Shown here one piece after another: positions 18,696-28,827 of a DNA stretch of 60,133 nt. Source of the stretch: Komagataeibacter intermedius TF2 (GTDB lineage: Bacteria > Pseudomonadota > Alphaproteobacteria > Acetobacterales > Acetobacteraceae). The position numbers and the translations under genes were made by a program. The stretch spans positions 1 to 60,133 of the forward strand of contig NZ_BANF01000059.1 of assembly GCF_000964425.1 (NCBI RefSeq), written 5' to 3'. The notes below the pieces were generated by a model that did not search any database, had not been told where the DNA came from, and saw only the letters and a program-made list of their open reading frames with translations. Within the stretch, counting starts at the first letter, position 1. Every line of letters begins with the position of its first letter.

Positions 18696-20076
18696 AATCC
18701 TGATCGTCGATGACGAGCCGGATATACGGCTCCTTATCGAGGGTATTCTGGCTGATGAGGGATACGAGACGCGGCTGGCGGCGGATTCCGATTCCGCCAT
18801 TGCGGCTTTCCGGGAACGTCGGCCTTCGCTGGTGGTGCTTGATGTATGGCTGCAGGGGTCACGGCTGGACGGGCTGGGAATCCTGAATGTCCTGCATAAG
18901 GAGGAGCCGTCCATCCCGGTCATCATGATATCGGGACACGGCACGATCGAGACCGCCGTTGCCGCGCTTCAGCACGGCGCGTACGACTTTATTGAAAAAC
19001 CGTTCCAGGCGGACCGTCTGCTGGTTGTGGTGCGTCGTGCGCTGGAGGCGTCGCGTCTTGCGCGCGAAAACGCGGAACTGCGCCTGCGCGCTGGGTCCGG
19101 CACCGTGCTGGAAGGGCGGAGTGCTGCCATTACCGCCGTGCGCAACCAGATCGACCGCGTGGCGCCCACCGGGTCGCGCGTGCTGATTTCGGGTGCGGCA
19201 GGCACCGGAAAGGAGGTGGCCGCGCGGATGATCCACGCCAGTTCCCGCCGGGCGGAAGGGCCGTTCATCGCGCTGAACTGTGCGACCCTCGCCCCCGGCC
19301 GCTTCGAGGAGGAACTGTTCGGCATCGAAGGCGGCGAAGACGGCGCTGGACGCCGCACAGGCGTGCTGGAACGCGCCCATGGCGGCACGCTGGTGCTGGA
19401 TGAAGTGTCGGACATGCCGCTGGAGACGCAGGGCAAGATCGTACGCGCGTTGCAGGACCAGACATTCGAACGTCTTGGCGGCGCGCGGCGGGTCAAGGTG
19501 GATGTGCGTGTGCTGGCCACCACCAACCGCGACCTGCAGGCCGAAATTGCGATGGGGCGTTTCCGCGAGGATCTGTACTACCGCCTTGCGGTCGTGCCGC
19601 TGCGCATTCCCAGCCTGCGTGAACGGCGCGAGGACATACCCGAACTGGCGCGCATGTTCCTTGACCGCGCGGCAGAAAACGCGGGACTGCCGCTGCGCGA
19701 ACTGTCGGGGGACGCGATCGCCGCACTGCAGAGCTATGAATGGCCGGGCAACGTGCGTGAACTGCGCAACCTGATGGAGCGCCTGCTGATCATGATGCCA
19801 GGCAACAGTTCGGACCCGATCCGCGCCGACATGCTGCCGTCCTCCGTGGGCGAAGGCGCGCCCGCGCTGCTGAAGTTCGATTCTGACGAGGATGTGATGA
19901 GCCTGCCGTTAAGGGAGGCCCGCGACCTGTTCGAAACCCAGTACCTGCAGGCGCAGCTGCTGCGTTTCGGGGGGAACATCAGCCGTACCGCGGGGTTTGT
20001 GGGGATGGAGCGCAGCGCGCTGCACCGCAAGCTCAAGCAGTTGGGCGTGACATCCGAAGACCGCAATGCGGGATGA
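18685..20076 (+). CDS. ntrX: Response regulator NtrX lacking the GAFTGA loop
   Basis: A 463-residue NtrC-type regulator. The receiver has VVLDVWLQGSRLDGLGIL with the phospho-acceptor aspartate. The AAA+ domain keeps a Walker A-like AAGTGKEVAARMIH and Walker B GGTLVLDEVSDMP. However, the sigma-54-contact GAFTGA sequence is absent: the stretch between EELFG and GVLERAHGG reads IEGGEDGAGRRT. A Fis-type helix-turn-helix closes the protein (SRTAGFVGMERSALHRKL). Loss of GAFTGA is known in some alphaproteobacterial NtrX and implies action without sigma-54. It overlaps ntrY by 11 bases and ends 125 bases before hfq. Confidence 0.95.
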   Translation: MGHEILIVDDEPDIRLLIEGILADEGYETRLAADSDSAIAAFRERRPSLVVLDVWLQGSRLDGLGILNVLHKEEPSIPVIMISGHGTIETAVAALQHGAYDFIEKPFQADRLLVVVRRALEASRLARENAELRLRAGSGTVLEGRSAAITAVRNQIDRVAPTGSRVLISGAAGTGKEVAARMIHASSRRAEGPFIALNCATLAPGRFEEELFGIEGGEDGAGRRTGVLERAHGGTLVLDEVSDMPLETQGKIVRALQDQTFERLGGARRVKVDVRVLATTNRDLQAEIAMGRFREDLYYRLAVVPLRIPSLRERREDIPELARMFLDRAAENAGLPLRELSGDAIAALQSYEWPGNVRELRNLMERLLIMMPGNSSDPIRADMLPSSVGEGAPALLKFDSDEDVMSLPLREARDLFETQYLQAQLLRFGGNISRTAGFVGMERSALHRKLKQLGVTSEDRNAG

Positions 20077-20201
20077 GCTTTTGCCCCCTTGGCCCATCAC
20101 TGCTAGACAACGAACTGTGATACGGACGGTGGCAACGCCGTAGCATGACACGCGAATGTGCCGTGTGAGTCCGCCCAACAAGCAACAAGTAAGGCCCTGC
20201 C

Positions 20202-20486
20202 GTGGCAAAAGAACCTTCACAGAATGTCCAGGACGTGTTTCTCAACCACGTCCGCCGGTCGAAAACGCCGGTTACCATTTTCCTCGTCAATGGCGTCAAG
20301 CTGCAGGGAATCATCACCTGGTTTGACAACTTCTCCGTCCTGCTGCGGCGCGACGGGCATACGCAGCTTGTGTACAAGCATGCGATCAGCACCGTCATGC
20401 CCGCGACGCCCGTCAGCCTGTTCGAACCCCCGGCCGAAGCCGAGGGCACAGAGGAGCGTGCACCCACGGATGGCAGCCCGTCGTGA
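20202..20486 (+). CDS. hfq: RNA chaperone Hfq
   Basis: A 94-residue Hfq. The Sm1 motif spans [20 protein letters not shown] and [20 protein letters not shown]; the Sm2 motif is [15 protein letters not shown], with the conserved YKHAIST core. The hexamer pairs small RNAs with messengers. The start is GTG at 20202 (MAKEPSQN), with TAAGG about seven bases upstream. The acidic C-terminal tail after residue 75 is short, as in alphaproteobacteria. Its stop overlaps the GTG of hflX, a conserved pairing. Confidence 0.97.
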   Translation: MAKEPSQNVQDVFLNHVRRSKTPVTIFLVNGVKLQGIITWFDNFSVLLRRDGHTQLVYKHAISTVMPATPVSLFEPPAEAEGTEERAPTDGSPS

Positions 20487-21793
20487 CGGCGGGGCAGCCT
20501 TCCTCCGCCACCCGCGCTGCCGTCATCCTGCCGTGGGAACGTCCCGACCGGCATGACGATGCCCGCGCTGCCGAAGCCCGACTGGAAGAAGCGGTGGGTC
20601 TTGCCGCGTCCATCGGGCTGGTGGTGGTGTGCCAGGCGGTGCTGCTGCTGCGCGCGCGCAGGCCGGCGACCCTGCTGGGTGGCGGGCAGGTGGATTCGCT
20701 CAAGGAGACGGTCAAGGCGGACAACATCACCGTTGTCATCATCGACTCCCGCCTGACGCCGGTGCAGCAGCGCAACCTTGAACGCGCGCTGGGCTGCAAG
20801 GTGATCGACCGGACCGCGCTGATCCTTGATATCTTCGGTGAACGCGCCGCCACGCGTGAAGGCACGCTGCAGGTCGAACTCGCCCATCTGGAATACCAGC
20901 GCAGCCGCCTTGTGCGGACATGGACCCACCTTGAACGCCAGCGCGGCGGCTTCGGCTTCCTCGGTGGTCCCGGTGAAACCCAGATCGAGGCTGACCGCCG
21001 CATGATTGGCGACCGGATCGTGCGCCTCAAGCGTGAACTCGAACAGGTCCGCCGCACCCGTGGCCTGCACCGGCAGGCCCGCAGGCGGGTGCCGTTCCCC
21101 ATTGTGGCGCTGGTTGGCTATACCAATGCGGGCAAGTCCACCCTGTTCAACGCCCTGACCGGGGCCAGCGTGTATGCGCAGGACCAGCTGTTCGCAACAC
21201 TGGACCCCACCATGCGCGGTATCCAGCTGCCTTCGGGGCGGCGGGTGATCCTGTCGGATACGGTGGGGTTCATCAGTGACCTGCCGACCGAACTGATCGC
21301 CGCCTTCCGCGCAACACTGGAAGAAGTGGCGGAAGCCGACATCATCCTGCATGTGCGTGATGTCTCGCATCCCGACAGCGCATCGCAGCGCACTGACGTG
21401 ATCGAGGTGCTGGAAGGCATGGCCCGCAGCGGCACGATCGAACAGGACTGGCAGTCCCGCGTGATCGAGGTGCTGAACAAGGCCGACCTTGTGGGCGGAC
21501 GTGACGCGGTGGGCGCGCGGCCGGGAAATGTGGTCATTTCCGCCATTACCGGCGATGGCCTGCCCGACCTGCTGGCCGCGATTGACGAACGCATGACGCG
21601 GGCGATGGAAGTCGCCGCCTATCGCGTGCCGCTGGCCGAAGGGGCCGCGATGGCGTGGCTGTATGAACATGGCGAGGTCACGCAGCGCGAGGATGGGGAA
21701 GACGGGGTGGAGATGACCGTCCGCCTGTCCCCCGCCAACCGCGCGCGGTTCGAGATGCAGTTTGGTCGCGTCGTGACCTGCCTGCAGGATTAG
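20483..21793 (+). CDS. hflX: Ribosome-associated GTPase HflX
   Basis: A 436-residue GTPase. The N-terminal HflX domain has [12 protein letters not shown] and the long helical linker ending in [17 protein letters not shown]. The G domain carries G1 [17 protein letters not shown]3 [10 protein letters not shown] and G4 NKADL. HflX splits or rescues stalled ribosomes under stress. It begins at a GTG that overlaps the hfq stop (GTGA), so both come from one message. It is the last gene of the dusB-ntr-hfq block; the next gene starts 114 bases on. Confidence 0.95.
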   Translation: MTAGQPSSATRAAVILPWERPDRHDDARAAEARLEEAVGLAASIGLVVVCQAVLLLRARRPATLLGGGQVDSLKETVKADNITVVIIDSRLTPVQQRNLERALGCKVIDRTALILDIFGERAATREGTLQVELAHLEYQRSRLVRTWTHLERQRGGFGFLGGPGETQIEADRRMIGDRIVRLKRELEQVRRTRGLHRQARRRVPFPIVALVGYTNAGKSTLFNALTGASVYAQDQLFATLDPTMRGIQLPSGRRVILSDTVGFISDLPTELIAAFRATLEEVAEADIILHVRDVSHPDSASQRTDVIEVLEGMARSGTIEQDWQSRVIEVLNKADLVGGRDAVGARPGNVVISAITGDGLPDLLAAIDERMTRAMEVAAYRVPLAEGAAMAWLYEHGEVTQREDGEDGVEMTVRLSPANRARFEMQFGRVVTCLQD

Positions 21794-21907
21794 GCCGGAG
21801 ACCGGTGCGCTGACTGTCCTGTGACCGTGGGCGGGGTGGAAAACATGTGCCTGCGGGCGCATGGATAGGCACCGGTAAACGACTGACATGCATGGCGGAG
21901 GACAGCA

Positions 21908-22747
21908 ATGACGGCACGGATCACACTGGCGGACATGCACAAGGTGGTGGATATGATGCGCGGTGCCGCGTCGCGCCATGTCATGCCGTCCTTCCGCTGT
22001 CTGGATCGTGCCGACATCCGCAGCAAGACCGGCCCGCTGGATATCGTGACCGTGGCCGATGAAGCCACCGAACGCGACCTGACCCTGGCCCTGCGCGCCG
22101 CATGGCCTGCGGCCCACGTGCTGGGGGAAGAAGCGGTGGCGGCCGATCCTGCCCTGCTGGACGGTCTGGCGACGGCTGACCTTGCTTTCGTGATCGATCC
22201 CATTGACGGCACCGCCAATTATGCGGCGGGCGTGCCGCTGTTTGGCGTCATGGTTTCCGTCGTGTCGCGGGGGGAAGTGGTTGGCGGGGCGATTGTCGAC
22301 CCGGTCTGTGATGTCGCGGTGCTGGCCGTGCGCGGGCAGGGGGCATGGCTGAATGATCGTGGCGGGGTCGAACGCAGGCTGCATGTGGCGTCCCCCGTCG
22401 CGGCGCGCGACATGTCGGGCAATGCATCGTGGCGTTACCTGCCGGCCCCCGTGCGCGACGTGGTGACGCATAACCTGCCCAAGGTGGCGGGATCATGGGA
22501 TTTCCGCTGTGCCGCGCATGAATACCTGATGCTGGTTGATGGGCGGTGTCACTTCCTGCTGTTCAACCGCACCATGCCATGGGACCATCTGGCAGGGTGG
22601 CTGATCCATGCGGAGGCCGGGGGCTATAGCGCCCATTTTGACGGTACCCCCTACCGTGTCACGGATCGTAGCGGCGGCCTGCTATATGCGCCGGACAGGG
22701 CAAGCTGGCAGGCGCTGCGTGATTTGCTGCTGACCCCCGCTGCATAA
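21908..22747 (+). CDS. Inositol monophosphatase family protein
   Basis: A 279-residue Mg-dependent phosphatase of the IMPase fold. It has the GEE metal motif (HVLGEEAV), the core signature DPIDGTANYAAGVPLFGV, and the C-terminal WDHLAGWLIHAEAGG. Members dephosphorylate inositol 1-phosphate, histidinol phosphate, PAP or fructose 1,6-bisphosphate; sequence alone does not settle which. A strong GGAGG stands eight bases before ATG 21908. It is monocistronic, followed by a palindromic repeat and convergent mazG. Confidence 0.88.
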   Translation: MTARITLADMHKVVDMMRGAASRHVMPSFRCLDRADIRSKTGPLDIVTVADEATERDLTLALRAAWPAAHVLGEEAVAADPALLDGLATADLAFVIDPIDGTANYAAGVPLFGVMVSVVSRGEVVGGAIVDPVCDVAVLAVRGQGAWLNDRGGVERRLHVASPVAARDMSGNASWRYLPAPVRDVVTHNLPKVAGSWDFRCAAHEYLMLVDGRCHFLLFNRTMPWDHLAGWLIHAEAGGYSAHFDGTPYRVTDRSGGLLYAPDRASWQALRDLLLTPAA

Positions 22748-22754
22748 AAAACCG

Positions 22755-22840
22755 GGGAAAAGTTTCCGGGTGCCGCCCTTTTGCAAAAAGGCGGCGGTCC
22801 CTGGAGCTTTCTGAAAAAAGCTTCGCCAGAACCCTTTGAT
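22755..22840. repeat. Nested palindromic intergenic repeat, copy B
   Basis: An element in the gap between two convergent genes, starting 8 bases after the phosphatase stop. One hairpin pairs GCCGCC with GGCGGC around a TTTTGCAAAA core (22772-22795); a second pairs AGCTTT with AAAGCT (about 22805-22822). Flanking AAGTTT/GGGT and ACCCTT words mark the outer arms. It has the same order as copies A and C and may also serve as terminator between convergent genes. Confidence 0.78.
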
Positions 22841-22870
22841 GGCTTGCGCGGTGTCGATCCCGGCGCGGGA

Positions 22871-23659
22871 TCAGTCCTGCGCCGCGCGTTCACGGCGTTT
22901 GACGGCCTGCCAGCCTTCTTCCATGGTTCTGACATCCACATCCGTCAGTGCAAGGCCGCGGGCGGCGAGGTCGTGCTCGACTGCGGTGAAGCGGCGGGTG
23001 AACTTGGCATTGGCCTGACGCAGGCAGGCTTCGGGGTCCATGTCCAGCTTGCGCGCAAGGGTCGCCAGCGTGAACAGGACATCGCCGAGTTCATCGAATA
23101 TCTTCGCCCGGTCGCCGCTTTCCAGTTCGACCTTCAGTTCGTCCAGTTCTTCATCCACCTTCGCCGCGACCTCGCCCACCGTATCCCAGTCGAAACCGGT
23201 GCGGGCCGCGCGCGCGGACAGCTTGCGCGCGCGCAGCAGGGCCGGCAGGCCCACCGGCACGTCATCCAGCGTGCCGCCCCTGTTGCGGGCCAGCCTTTCC
23301 TGCGCCTTGCCGGTTTCCCACTGGCCTGCCTCGGCCGGGGCATTGCCAAATACGTGCGGATGGCGGCGGACCATCTTGTCGCCAATCATGCGGGCCACGG
23401 TGGCGAAATCGAACATGCCTTTTTCATCGGCCATCTGCGCGTGATAGACGACCTGCAGCAGAAGGTCGCCCAGTTCGTCAGGCAGGCTGTCCCAGTCCTC
23501 GCGCGCGATGGTGTCCGCGACTTCATACGCCTCTTCAATGCTGTAAGGCGCGATGGAGGCGAAATCCTGCGCCTGGTCCCATGGGCAGCCGGTCTGCGGG
23601 TCACGCAGGCGGGCCATGATGTCCAGCAGGCGGGCAAGGGCGGAAGAAGCGTCGTGCAT
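22871..23659 (-). CDS. mazG: Nucleoside triphosphate pyrophosphohydrolase MazG
   Basis: About 262 residues from ATG 23659 (an earlier in-frame ATG at 23698 would give 275). Two MazG helical modules are visible: residues about 15-110 with WDQAQDFASIAPYSIEEAYE and ELGDLLLQVVYHAQMA, and a second around 170-230 with VDEELDELKVEL and DELGDVLFTLATLARK. The EExxE/ExxD clusters bind magnesium. MazG hydrolyses non-canonical or excess NTPs to monophosphates, and in E. coli also lowers ppGpp-linked toxicity. It is divergent from argC. Confidence 0.93.
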   Translation of the reverse strand: MHDASSALARLLDIMARLRDPQTGCPWDQAQDFASIAPYSIEEAYEVADTIAREDWDSLPDELGDLLLQVVYHAQMADEKGMFDFATVARMIGDKMVRRHPHVFGNAPAEAGQWETGKAQERLARNRGGTLDDVPVGLPALLRARKLSARAARTGFDWDTVGEVAAKVDEELDELKVELESGDRAKIFDELGDVLFTLATLARKLDMDPEACLRQANAKFTRRFTAVEHDLAARGLALTDVDVRTMEEGWQAVKRRERAAQD

Positions 23660-23756
23660 GGGTGGGCAGTCCTGCCTGTTTGTATTGCGGTCGGGCACAG
23701 GTTTTGTATAGATCGGCCATCCCGAGGCGGGAAGTTTTTATCAGGACACACCGAAC

Positions 23757-24692
23757 ATGAGCAGCAGTGGACAGGCAACGGTCTTTATTGATGGCGAAGC
23801 GGGCACGACGGGACTGGGTATTCGCAATCGCCTGCGTCACCTGCCCGTCACACTGCGTTCCATCGATCCCGAACGCCGCAAGGATCCCGATGCCCGGCGG
23901 GAGATGATGGCGGCGGTCGATATCGTCATCCTGTGCCTGCCTGATGCCGCGGCAAGGGAGGCGGTGGCCATGGCCGACGCCATGGGCAGCGCAGCACCGC
24001 GCATACTTGATGCCAGCACCGCGTTCCGGACCGATCCGGCATGGGTTTACGGCTTTCCCGAAATGGATGCAGCCCGGCCCGCCGCCATCCGTGCCGCTGC
24101 GCGCGTGTCCAATCCCGGCTGTTACCCCACCGGGCTGATTGGCCTGCTGCGCCCGCTGATCAAGGCGGGGCTGGTGCCTGCGGATTACCCTGTCTGCGTG
24201 AATGCCGTCAGTGGCTATAGCGGCGGTGGCCGCAGCATGATCGAGGCGCATGAGCGTGATGGCGGTCCGGCGTTCGAACTGTACGGGCTGGGTCTTGGCC
24301 ACAAGCACATGCCGGAAATGACGCTGTATGCCGGTCTGGCGCAGCCGCCGGTTTTCGTGCCGTCGGTCGGGCATTTTCCGCAGGGGATGATCGTGTCCGT
24401 GCCGCTGCATCTGGATCGCCTGCCCGGCCGGGTGGGCATTGCGGACCTGCATGCCGCCCTGAGTGCGCATTACCGGGGTTCGGACCGCGTCACGGTGGCC
24501 GAACCATGCGCGAAACTGCTGGCGGATACGCTGGCGGGCACCGACCGGATGGAACTGCGCGTGCATGGAAACGACGCGCTGCGTCAGGCCGTCCTGACCG
24601 CGCGGCTGGACAATCTGGGCAAGGGCGCATCGGGGGCGGCACTGCAGAATGTGGCGCTAATGCTTGGGCTGGAACCGCCGCCGCCCGTGTGA
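23757..24692 (+). CDS. argC: N-acetyl-gamma-glutamyl-phosphate reductase
   Basis: A 311-residue arginine-pathway enzyme that reduces N-acetylglutamyl phosphate to the semialdehyde with NADPH. It is the shorter type 2 form (about 310 rather than 340 residues): [18 protein letters not shown] is the modified nucleotide-binding start, and [17 protein letters not shown] holds the catalytic cysteine. [14 protein letters not shown] and [10 protein letters not shown] are further family markers. No other arg gene is next to it. tRNA-Leu follows 74 bases on. Confidence 0.95.
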   Translation: MSSSGQATVFIDGEAGTTGLGIRNRLRHLPVTLRSIDPERRKDPDARREMMAAVDIVILCLPDAAAREAVAMADAMGSAAPRILDASTAFRTDPAWVYGFPEMDAARPAAIRAAARVSNPGCYPTGLIGLLRPLIKAGLVPADYPVCVNAVSGYSGGGRSMIEAHERDGGPAFELYGLGLGHKHMPEMTLYAGLAQPPVFVPSVGHFPQGMIVSVPLHLDRLPGRVGIADLHAALSAHYRGSDRVTVAEPCAKLLADTLAGTDRMELRVHGNDALRQAVLTARLDNLGKGASGAALQNVALMLGLEPPPPV

Positions 24693-24766
24693 TATAGCGG
24701 GTCCGCAAGACGTCCCAGGACTGATTGCCGTGGCATTCCGTCCCGCACAGGGCGGGCTGCCTGTAT

Positions 24767-24850
24767 GCGAGAGTGACGGAACGGTAGACGTAGTCGACTC
24801 AAAATCGACCGCCGAAAGGCATGGGGGTTCGAATCCCCCCTCTCGCACCA
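24767..24850 (+). tRNA. tRNA-Leu (anticodon CAA)
   Basis: An 84-base tRNA. The acceptor stem GCGAGAG pairs with CTCTCGC; the anticodon stem GTCGA/TCGAC encloses loop CTCAAAA with anticodon CAA. There is a GCC-GAAA-GGC variable arm, as expected for a class II tRNA, and a T-arm GGGGG/CCCCC with TTCGAAT. The CCA end is encoded. It lies 54 bases before serC, whose leader may be part of the same transcript. Confidence 0.96.
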
Positions 24851-24904
24851 GTCTGGCGCACCGCCCGGTGTCGCTGTCCCTTTGCCCGTGTCGCGAACAG
24901 GACG

Positions 24905-26086
24905 ATGTCTCCCTTGCCTGATGCCCTTACTGCAAAGCCGTCCGTGCGGCCTGCCAATCCGTGCTTTTCTTCCGGTCCCTGCGCCAAGCGTCCGGGCTGG
25001 TCGCTCAATGCCCTGTCGGATGCGCTGGTGGGGCGTTCGCATCGTTCGACCGAAGGGCGCGCGCGGCTGAACGAGGTTATTACCCGTTCAAAGGCCATCC
25101 TTGGCATGCCCGAAGACTGGGTGCTGGGCATCGTGCCTGCGTCCGATACGGGTGCGGTGGAAATGGTGCTGTGGTCCATCCTGGGCACCCGCCCGGTGGA
25201 CGTGCTGGCGTTTGAAAGCTTTTCCGCCACCTGGGCCAACGACATCATTGCGCAGCTGAAACTGCCCGATGCCCGCGTGCTGAAGGCCGATTATGGTGAA
25301 ATCCCCGATCTGGCGCAGGTGGACTGGGCGCGCGATGTGGTGCTGACATGGAACGGCACGACATCGGGCGCGCGCCTGCCGTATGATGCCGCCATTCCCA
25401 CGCAGCGCGACGGGCTGGTGATATGCGACGCCACATCCGCCGCCTTCGCCATGGACCTGCCGTGGGAAAAGCTGGATGTGGTTACATGGTCATGGCAGAA
25501 AGTGCTGGGTGGCGAAGCCGCCCATGGCATGCTGGCCCTGTCGCCGCGCGCGGTGCAGCGGCTGGTGTCCACGCCAGCCCCCCGCGCACTGCCCAAGATC
25601 TTCCGTCTGACCAACAGCAAGGGCCTGATTGACGGCATCTTCCGTGGCGACACGATCAACACGCCGTCCATGCTGTGCGTGGAAGATGCGCTGGATGGTC
25701 TGAAATGGGCTGAAGACGCTGGCGGCCTGAAGGGGCTGATTGCCCGCAGCGAAGCCAACCTTGCCGCCATTGCCGACTGGGAAGCACAGTCCGGCTGGGC
25801 GCAGTTCCTTGCCCCCAACCCGAAGCACCGTTCCAGCACGGCCATATGCCTGCGTATTGTCGCCCCATGGTTTACCGCGCTGGACCATGCGGGCCAGACG
25901 GCGGCGGCCAAGAAGATCGTGTCCCTGCTGGGGCAGGAAGGAGTGGCGATGGACGTGGGCAGCTACCGCGATGCGCCGCCGGGCCTGCGGTTGTGGGGCG
26001 GGGCCACGGTGGAAACTGCCGACCTGCGGGCTGTCCTGCCCTGGCTTGACTGGGCTTACGCGCAGGTGCGCGCCCAGCACGCCTGA
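24905..26086 (+). CDS. serC: Phosphoserine aminotransferase
   Basis: A 393-residue PLP enzyme that transaminates 3-phosphohydroxypyruvate to phosphoserine. It matches the longer alphaproteobacterial/Methanosarcina-type SerC: N-terminal [20 protein letters not shown], the [20 protein letters not shown] stretch, and the PLP-lysine region [20 protein letters not shown] 24905 is chosen because reading further upstream would run into tRNA-Leu. In many alphaproteobacteria serA follows serC; here hisZ follows instead. Identification is firm. Confidence 0.94.
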   Translation: MSPLPDALTAKPSVRPANPCFSSGPCAKRPGWSLNALSDALVGRSHRSTEGRARLNEVITRSKAILGMPEDWVLGIVPASDTGAVEMVLWSILGTRPVDVLAFESFSATWANDIIAQLKLPDARVLKADYGEIPDLAQVDWARDVVLTWNGTTSGARLPYDAAIPTQRDGLVICDATSAAFAMDLPWEKLDVVTWSWQKVLGGEAAHGMLALSPRAVQRLVSTPAPRALPKIFRLTNSKGLIDGIFRGDTINTPSMLCVEDALDGLKWAEDAGGLKGLIARSEANLAAIADWEAQSGWAQFLAPNPKHRSSTAICLRIVAPWFTALDHAGQTAAAKKIVSLLGQEGVAMDVGSYRDAPPGLRLWGGATVETADLRAVLPWLDWAYAQVRAQHA

Positions 26087-26162
26087 TCCCTGTTTTTCCA
26101 TGTCTGACCCGTCATGCTCCGCCTGTCACGGGGGGCATGATGCCGCACGATAGGCCCCCGAT

Positions 26163-27314
26163 ATGACAGATGATCCGCCGTTCAATCCCGCGCTGCTGCC
26201 TGCAGGGTTCGTGGACAGGCTCCCCCCCGAGGCCGAGGCCGAGGCAGCGGGGGTCGAGACGCTGATGCGCGTATTCGCGGCCCATGGGTATGACCGCGTG
26301 ACGCCGCCATTGCTGGAATTCGAGGAAACGCTGCTATCGGGTTCGGGCGCGGCCGTGGCGGAACAGACCTTCCGCCTGATGGACCCCGATACCCGGCGCA
26401 TGATGGCGCTGCGGCCCGACATGACGCCGCAGATCGCGCGCATTGCCGCAACACGGCTGCCTGATGTGCCGCGTCCCCTGCGTCTGGCTTATGCCGGACC
26501 CTGTATCCTTATGGACAGCAGCCGTGGCGATGGCGAACGTCAGATTTCGCAGGCGGGGGTCGAACTGATCGGTCCCGACCAGCCTGAGGCAGATGCCGAA
26601 ATTGTCGCCATCGCGGCTGAATGCCTTGCCACCCTCGGGGTGCAGGGTGTGTCCTTTGACCTCACCATGCCCTCCCTGACCACGGCGCTGGTCGATGCGG
26701 GCCGGTTTGACGGACATGTGCGCGGCATGCTGATGCGCGCGCTGGACCGCAAGGATGCCGCCGCCGTAGCGCGCCATGGCGGGGAACTGGCCCCGGTGCT
26801 GATCCGTCTGCTGCATGCCGCGGGGCCGGCCCATGGGGCGCTGGCGGAACTGGCGGCGGTGGACCTGCCGCCCGTGGTGCGGGCCCACAGCGTGCGGCTG
26901 GCGGCGACCGTTGCCGCGATCGAGGCGCGCGTGCCCGGTATCCGCCTGACGGTGGACCCGGTGGAATTCCGTGGCTGGCAGTACCATACCGGCGTATGCG
27001 TCAGCGTATATGCCGCGGGCCAGCGCGAAGAACTGGGCCGGGGTGGTCGCTACCTGTCCAATAATGACGAGCCGGCCTGTGGCCTGACCCTGCGGCCCGA
27101 CATCATCCTGCGCGCGGCCCCGCCGCTGCCGTGCCGGACACGGGTGTTCCTGCCGTGGGGGACGCCGCCAGAAGTGGGGGGCGCCCTGCGCGCCGGGGGC
27201 TATGCCACGGTCAGCGCGCTGGGGGATGAAGGTGACGCAGGGGCCGAGGCACGACGCCTGTCCTGCACGCTGGTGGTGGTTGATGGTCAGCCCGTGCCGG
27301 TGGATGGTATCTGA
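26163..27314 (+). CDS. hisZ: ATP phosphoribosyltransferase regulatory subunit HisZ
   Basis: A 383-residue paralogue of histidyl-tRNA synthetase that lacks the anticodon domain and aminoacylation function. It keeps the class II core: MRVFAAHGYDRVTPPLLEF, motif-2-like LRPDMTPQIARIAATRL, and GRGGRYLSNNDEPACGLTL. HisZ forms the octameric complex with the short form of HisG and makes it histidine-sensitive, so a short hisG must exist elsewhere in the genome. It is 85 bases upstream of purA, the same order as in several other alphaproteobacteria. Confidence 0.92.
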   Translation: MTDDPPFNPALLPAGFVDRLPPEAEAEAAGVETLMRVFAAHGYDRVTPPLLEFEETLLSGSGAAVAEQTFRLMDPDTRRMMALRPDMTPQIARIAATRLPDVPRPLRLAYAGPCILMDSSRGDGERQISQAGVELIGPDQPEADAEIVAIAAECLATLGVQGVSFDLTMPSLTTALVDAGRFDGHVRGMLMRALDRKDAAAVARHGGELAPVLIRLLHAAGPAHGALAELAAVDLPPVVRAHSVRLAATVAAIEARVPGIRLTVDPVEFRGWQYHTGVCVSVYAAGQREELGRGGRYLSNNDEPACGLTLRPDIILRAAPPLPCRTRVFLPWGTPPEVGGALRAGGYATVSALGDEGDAGAEARRLSCTLVVVDGQPVPVDGI

Positions 27315-27328
27315 CTTTATTTCGTTAA

Positions 27329-27343
27329 TTGTTTGATAAACAA
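27329..27343. promoter_or_regulatory. AT-rich palindrome before purA
   Basis: TTGTTT-GAT-AAACAA is a 15-base near-perfect inverted repeat, 56 bases before the purA start. It could be an operator or, with the GGTTTTT that follows, a weak terminator for hisZ. No regulator can be named. Confidence 0.3.
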
Positions 27344-27399
27344 GGTTTTTCCGGCTGGTCGCCTTTATTCCGGTCGGGCAGCATAGCAAGGAGCATGAA

Positions 27400-28689
27400 A
27401 TGTCCAACGTCACCGTGATCGGCACCCAGTGGGGTGACGAGGGCAAGGGAAAGATTGTGGACTGGCTGGCCAGCCGGGCCGATGTGGTCGTGCGTTTCCA
27501 GGGTGGCCACAATGCGGGCCATACGCTGGTGGTGGGCGATCAGACCTACAAGCTGTCCCTGCTGCCGTCCGGGCTGGTACGTGGCAAGATGGGCGTGATC
27601 GGCAATGGCGTGGTGGTTGATCCCGAAGCGCTGCTGAAGGAAATCGACCGCGTGACGGCGCAGGGCCTGAAGGTCACGCCCGAGACGCTGAAGATTGCTG
27701 AGAACGCGCCCCTTATCCTGCCGGTGCATGGCGCGCTGGACCGTGCGCGTGAAGCCGCGCGTGGCGACCGTAAGATCGGCACGACGGGTCGTGGCATCGG
27801 TCCGGCCTATGAGGACAAGGTGGCCCGTCGCGCCATCCGTCTGTGTGACCTGGCCGAGCCGGAAACGCTGGACTGGAAGCTGGACGAACTGCTGCTGCAC
27901 CACAACACCCTGCTCAAGGGGCTTGGGGCGGAGACGTTCACCAAGCAGGACCTGCTGGACTTCCTCAATGGCGTGGCGCCGCGCGTGCTGCCCTTCATGG
28001 CGCCGGTATGGGACCTGCTGGATGACAGCCGCCGCAGCGGGGCGCGCATCCTGTTCGAGGGTGCGCAGGCGGTAATGCTGGACGTGGACCATGGTACCTA
28101 TCCGTTCGTGACCAGTTCCAACACTGTTGCCGCCAATGCGGGCACGGGCGCGGGCGTGGGACCGACCAGCATCGGTTTCGTCCTGGGCATTGCCAAGGCG
28201 TACACCACCCGCGTGGGTGAAGGGCCATTCCCCAGCGAACTGCATGACCAGATGGGTCGCACGCTGGGCGAACGCGGGCATGAATTCGGCACGGTCACGG
28301 GGCGTCCGCGCCGCTGTGGCTGGTTCGATGCCGTGCTGGTGCGTCGTGCGGTGCGCGTGGGTGGCGTGAACGGCCTGGCGCTGACCAAGCTGGATGTGCT
28401 GGACGGTCTGGACGAAATCAGCATCTGCGTTGGTTATGAACTGGACGGCAAAAAGATCACGGCCTTCCCGTCGGCACCCGGTGCGCAGCAGCGTATCCGT
28501 CCGGTGTTCGAAACGATGGAAGGCTGGAAGGACAGCACCAAGGGCGCGCGTTCGTGGGCTGAACTGCCCGCGCAGGCGATCAAATATGTCCGCCGGATCG
28601 AGGAACTGGTTGAAGCGCCGGTAACCCTGCTGTCCACCAGCCCCGAACGTGATGACACCATCCTGATGCGCGACCCGTTCGAGGACTGA
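27400..28689 (+). CDS. purA: Adenylosuccinate synthetase
   Basis: A 429-residue enzyme that joins IMP and aspartate with GTP, the first step from IMP to AMP. The full family signature is visible: [20 protein letters not shown], the HNAGHT motif, [39 protein letters not shown] and [13 protein letters not shown]. Length is exactly that of the family. AAGGAG eight bases before ATG 27400 supports the start. It is followed by palindromic repeat copy C and the terminator shared with convergent rpoH. Confidence 0.97.
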   Translation: MSNVTVIGTQWGDEGKGKIVDWLASRADVVVRFQGGHNAGHTLVVGDQTYKLSLLPSGLVRGKMGVIGNGVVVDPEALLKEIDRVTAQGLKVTPETLKIAENAPLILPVHGALDRAREAARGDRKIGTTGRGIGPAYEDKVARRAIRLCDLAEPETLDWKLDELLLHHNTLLKGLGAETFTKQDLLDFLNGVAPRVLPFMAPVWDLLDDSRRSGARILFEGAQAVMLDVDHGTYPFVTSSNTVAANAGTGAGVGPTSIGFVLGIAKAYTTRVGEGPFPSELHDQMGRTLGERGHEFGTVTGRPRRCGWFDAVLVRRAVRVGGVNGLALTKLDVLDGLDEISICVGYELDGKKITAFPSAPGAQQRIRPVFETMEGWKDSTKGARSWAELPAQAIKYVRRIEELVEAPVTLLSTSPERDDTILMRDPFED

Positions 28690-28697
28690 TCGGAACG

Positions 28698-28754
28698 TCA
28701 CAAAAATTTTGGGAGGCCGCCTTTTTCAAGGCGGCGTTTCCTGAAGTTTTGTGA
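28698..28754. repeat. Nested palindromic intergenic repeat, copy C
   Basis: A compact copy 8 bases after purA. Outer arms TCACAAAA (28698-28705) and TTTTGTGA (28747-28754) enclose the hairpin GCCGCCTT/AAGGCGGC (28716-28735), followed by the family word GTTTCCTGAAG. The second A/T hairpin seen in copy A is missing. Confidence 0.78.
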
Positions 28755-28766
28755 GCCGGCACAGAC

Positions 28767-28806
28767 AAAAAGCCCCGCAACGCCAGAAGCGTGCGGGGCT
28801 TTTTTT
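28767..28806. terminator. Bidirectional intrinsic terminator between purA and rpoH
   Basis: AGCCCCGCA and TGCGGGGCT form a nine-pair stem with a twelve-base loop, an A run on the left and seven T on the right. It fits termination of purA (plus) and rpoH (minus). Confidence 0.92.
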
Positions 28807-28827
28807 AACGGGATGGCTGTCGGGCGG

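Noticed and set aside
17016-18944. A 642-codon open frame antisense to ntrY/ntrX
   Set aside because: Same shadow effect; the sense genes carry full kinase and regulator motifs.
24851-24904. Possible serC-motif leader RNA between tRNA-Leu and serC
   Set aside because: Only 54 bases are available and I could not recognise the conserved paired blocks.
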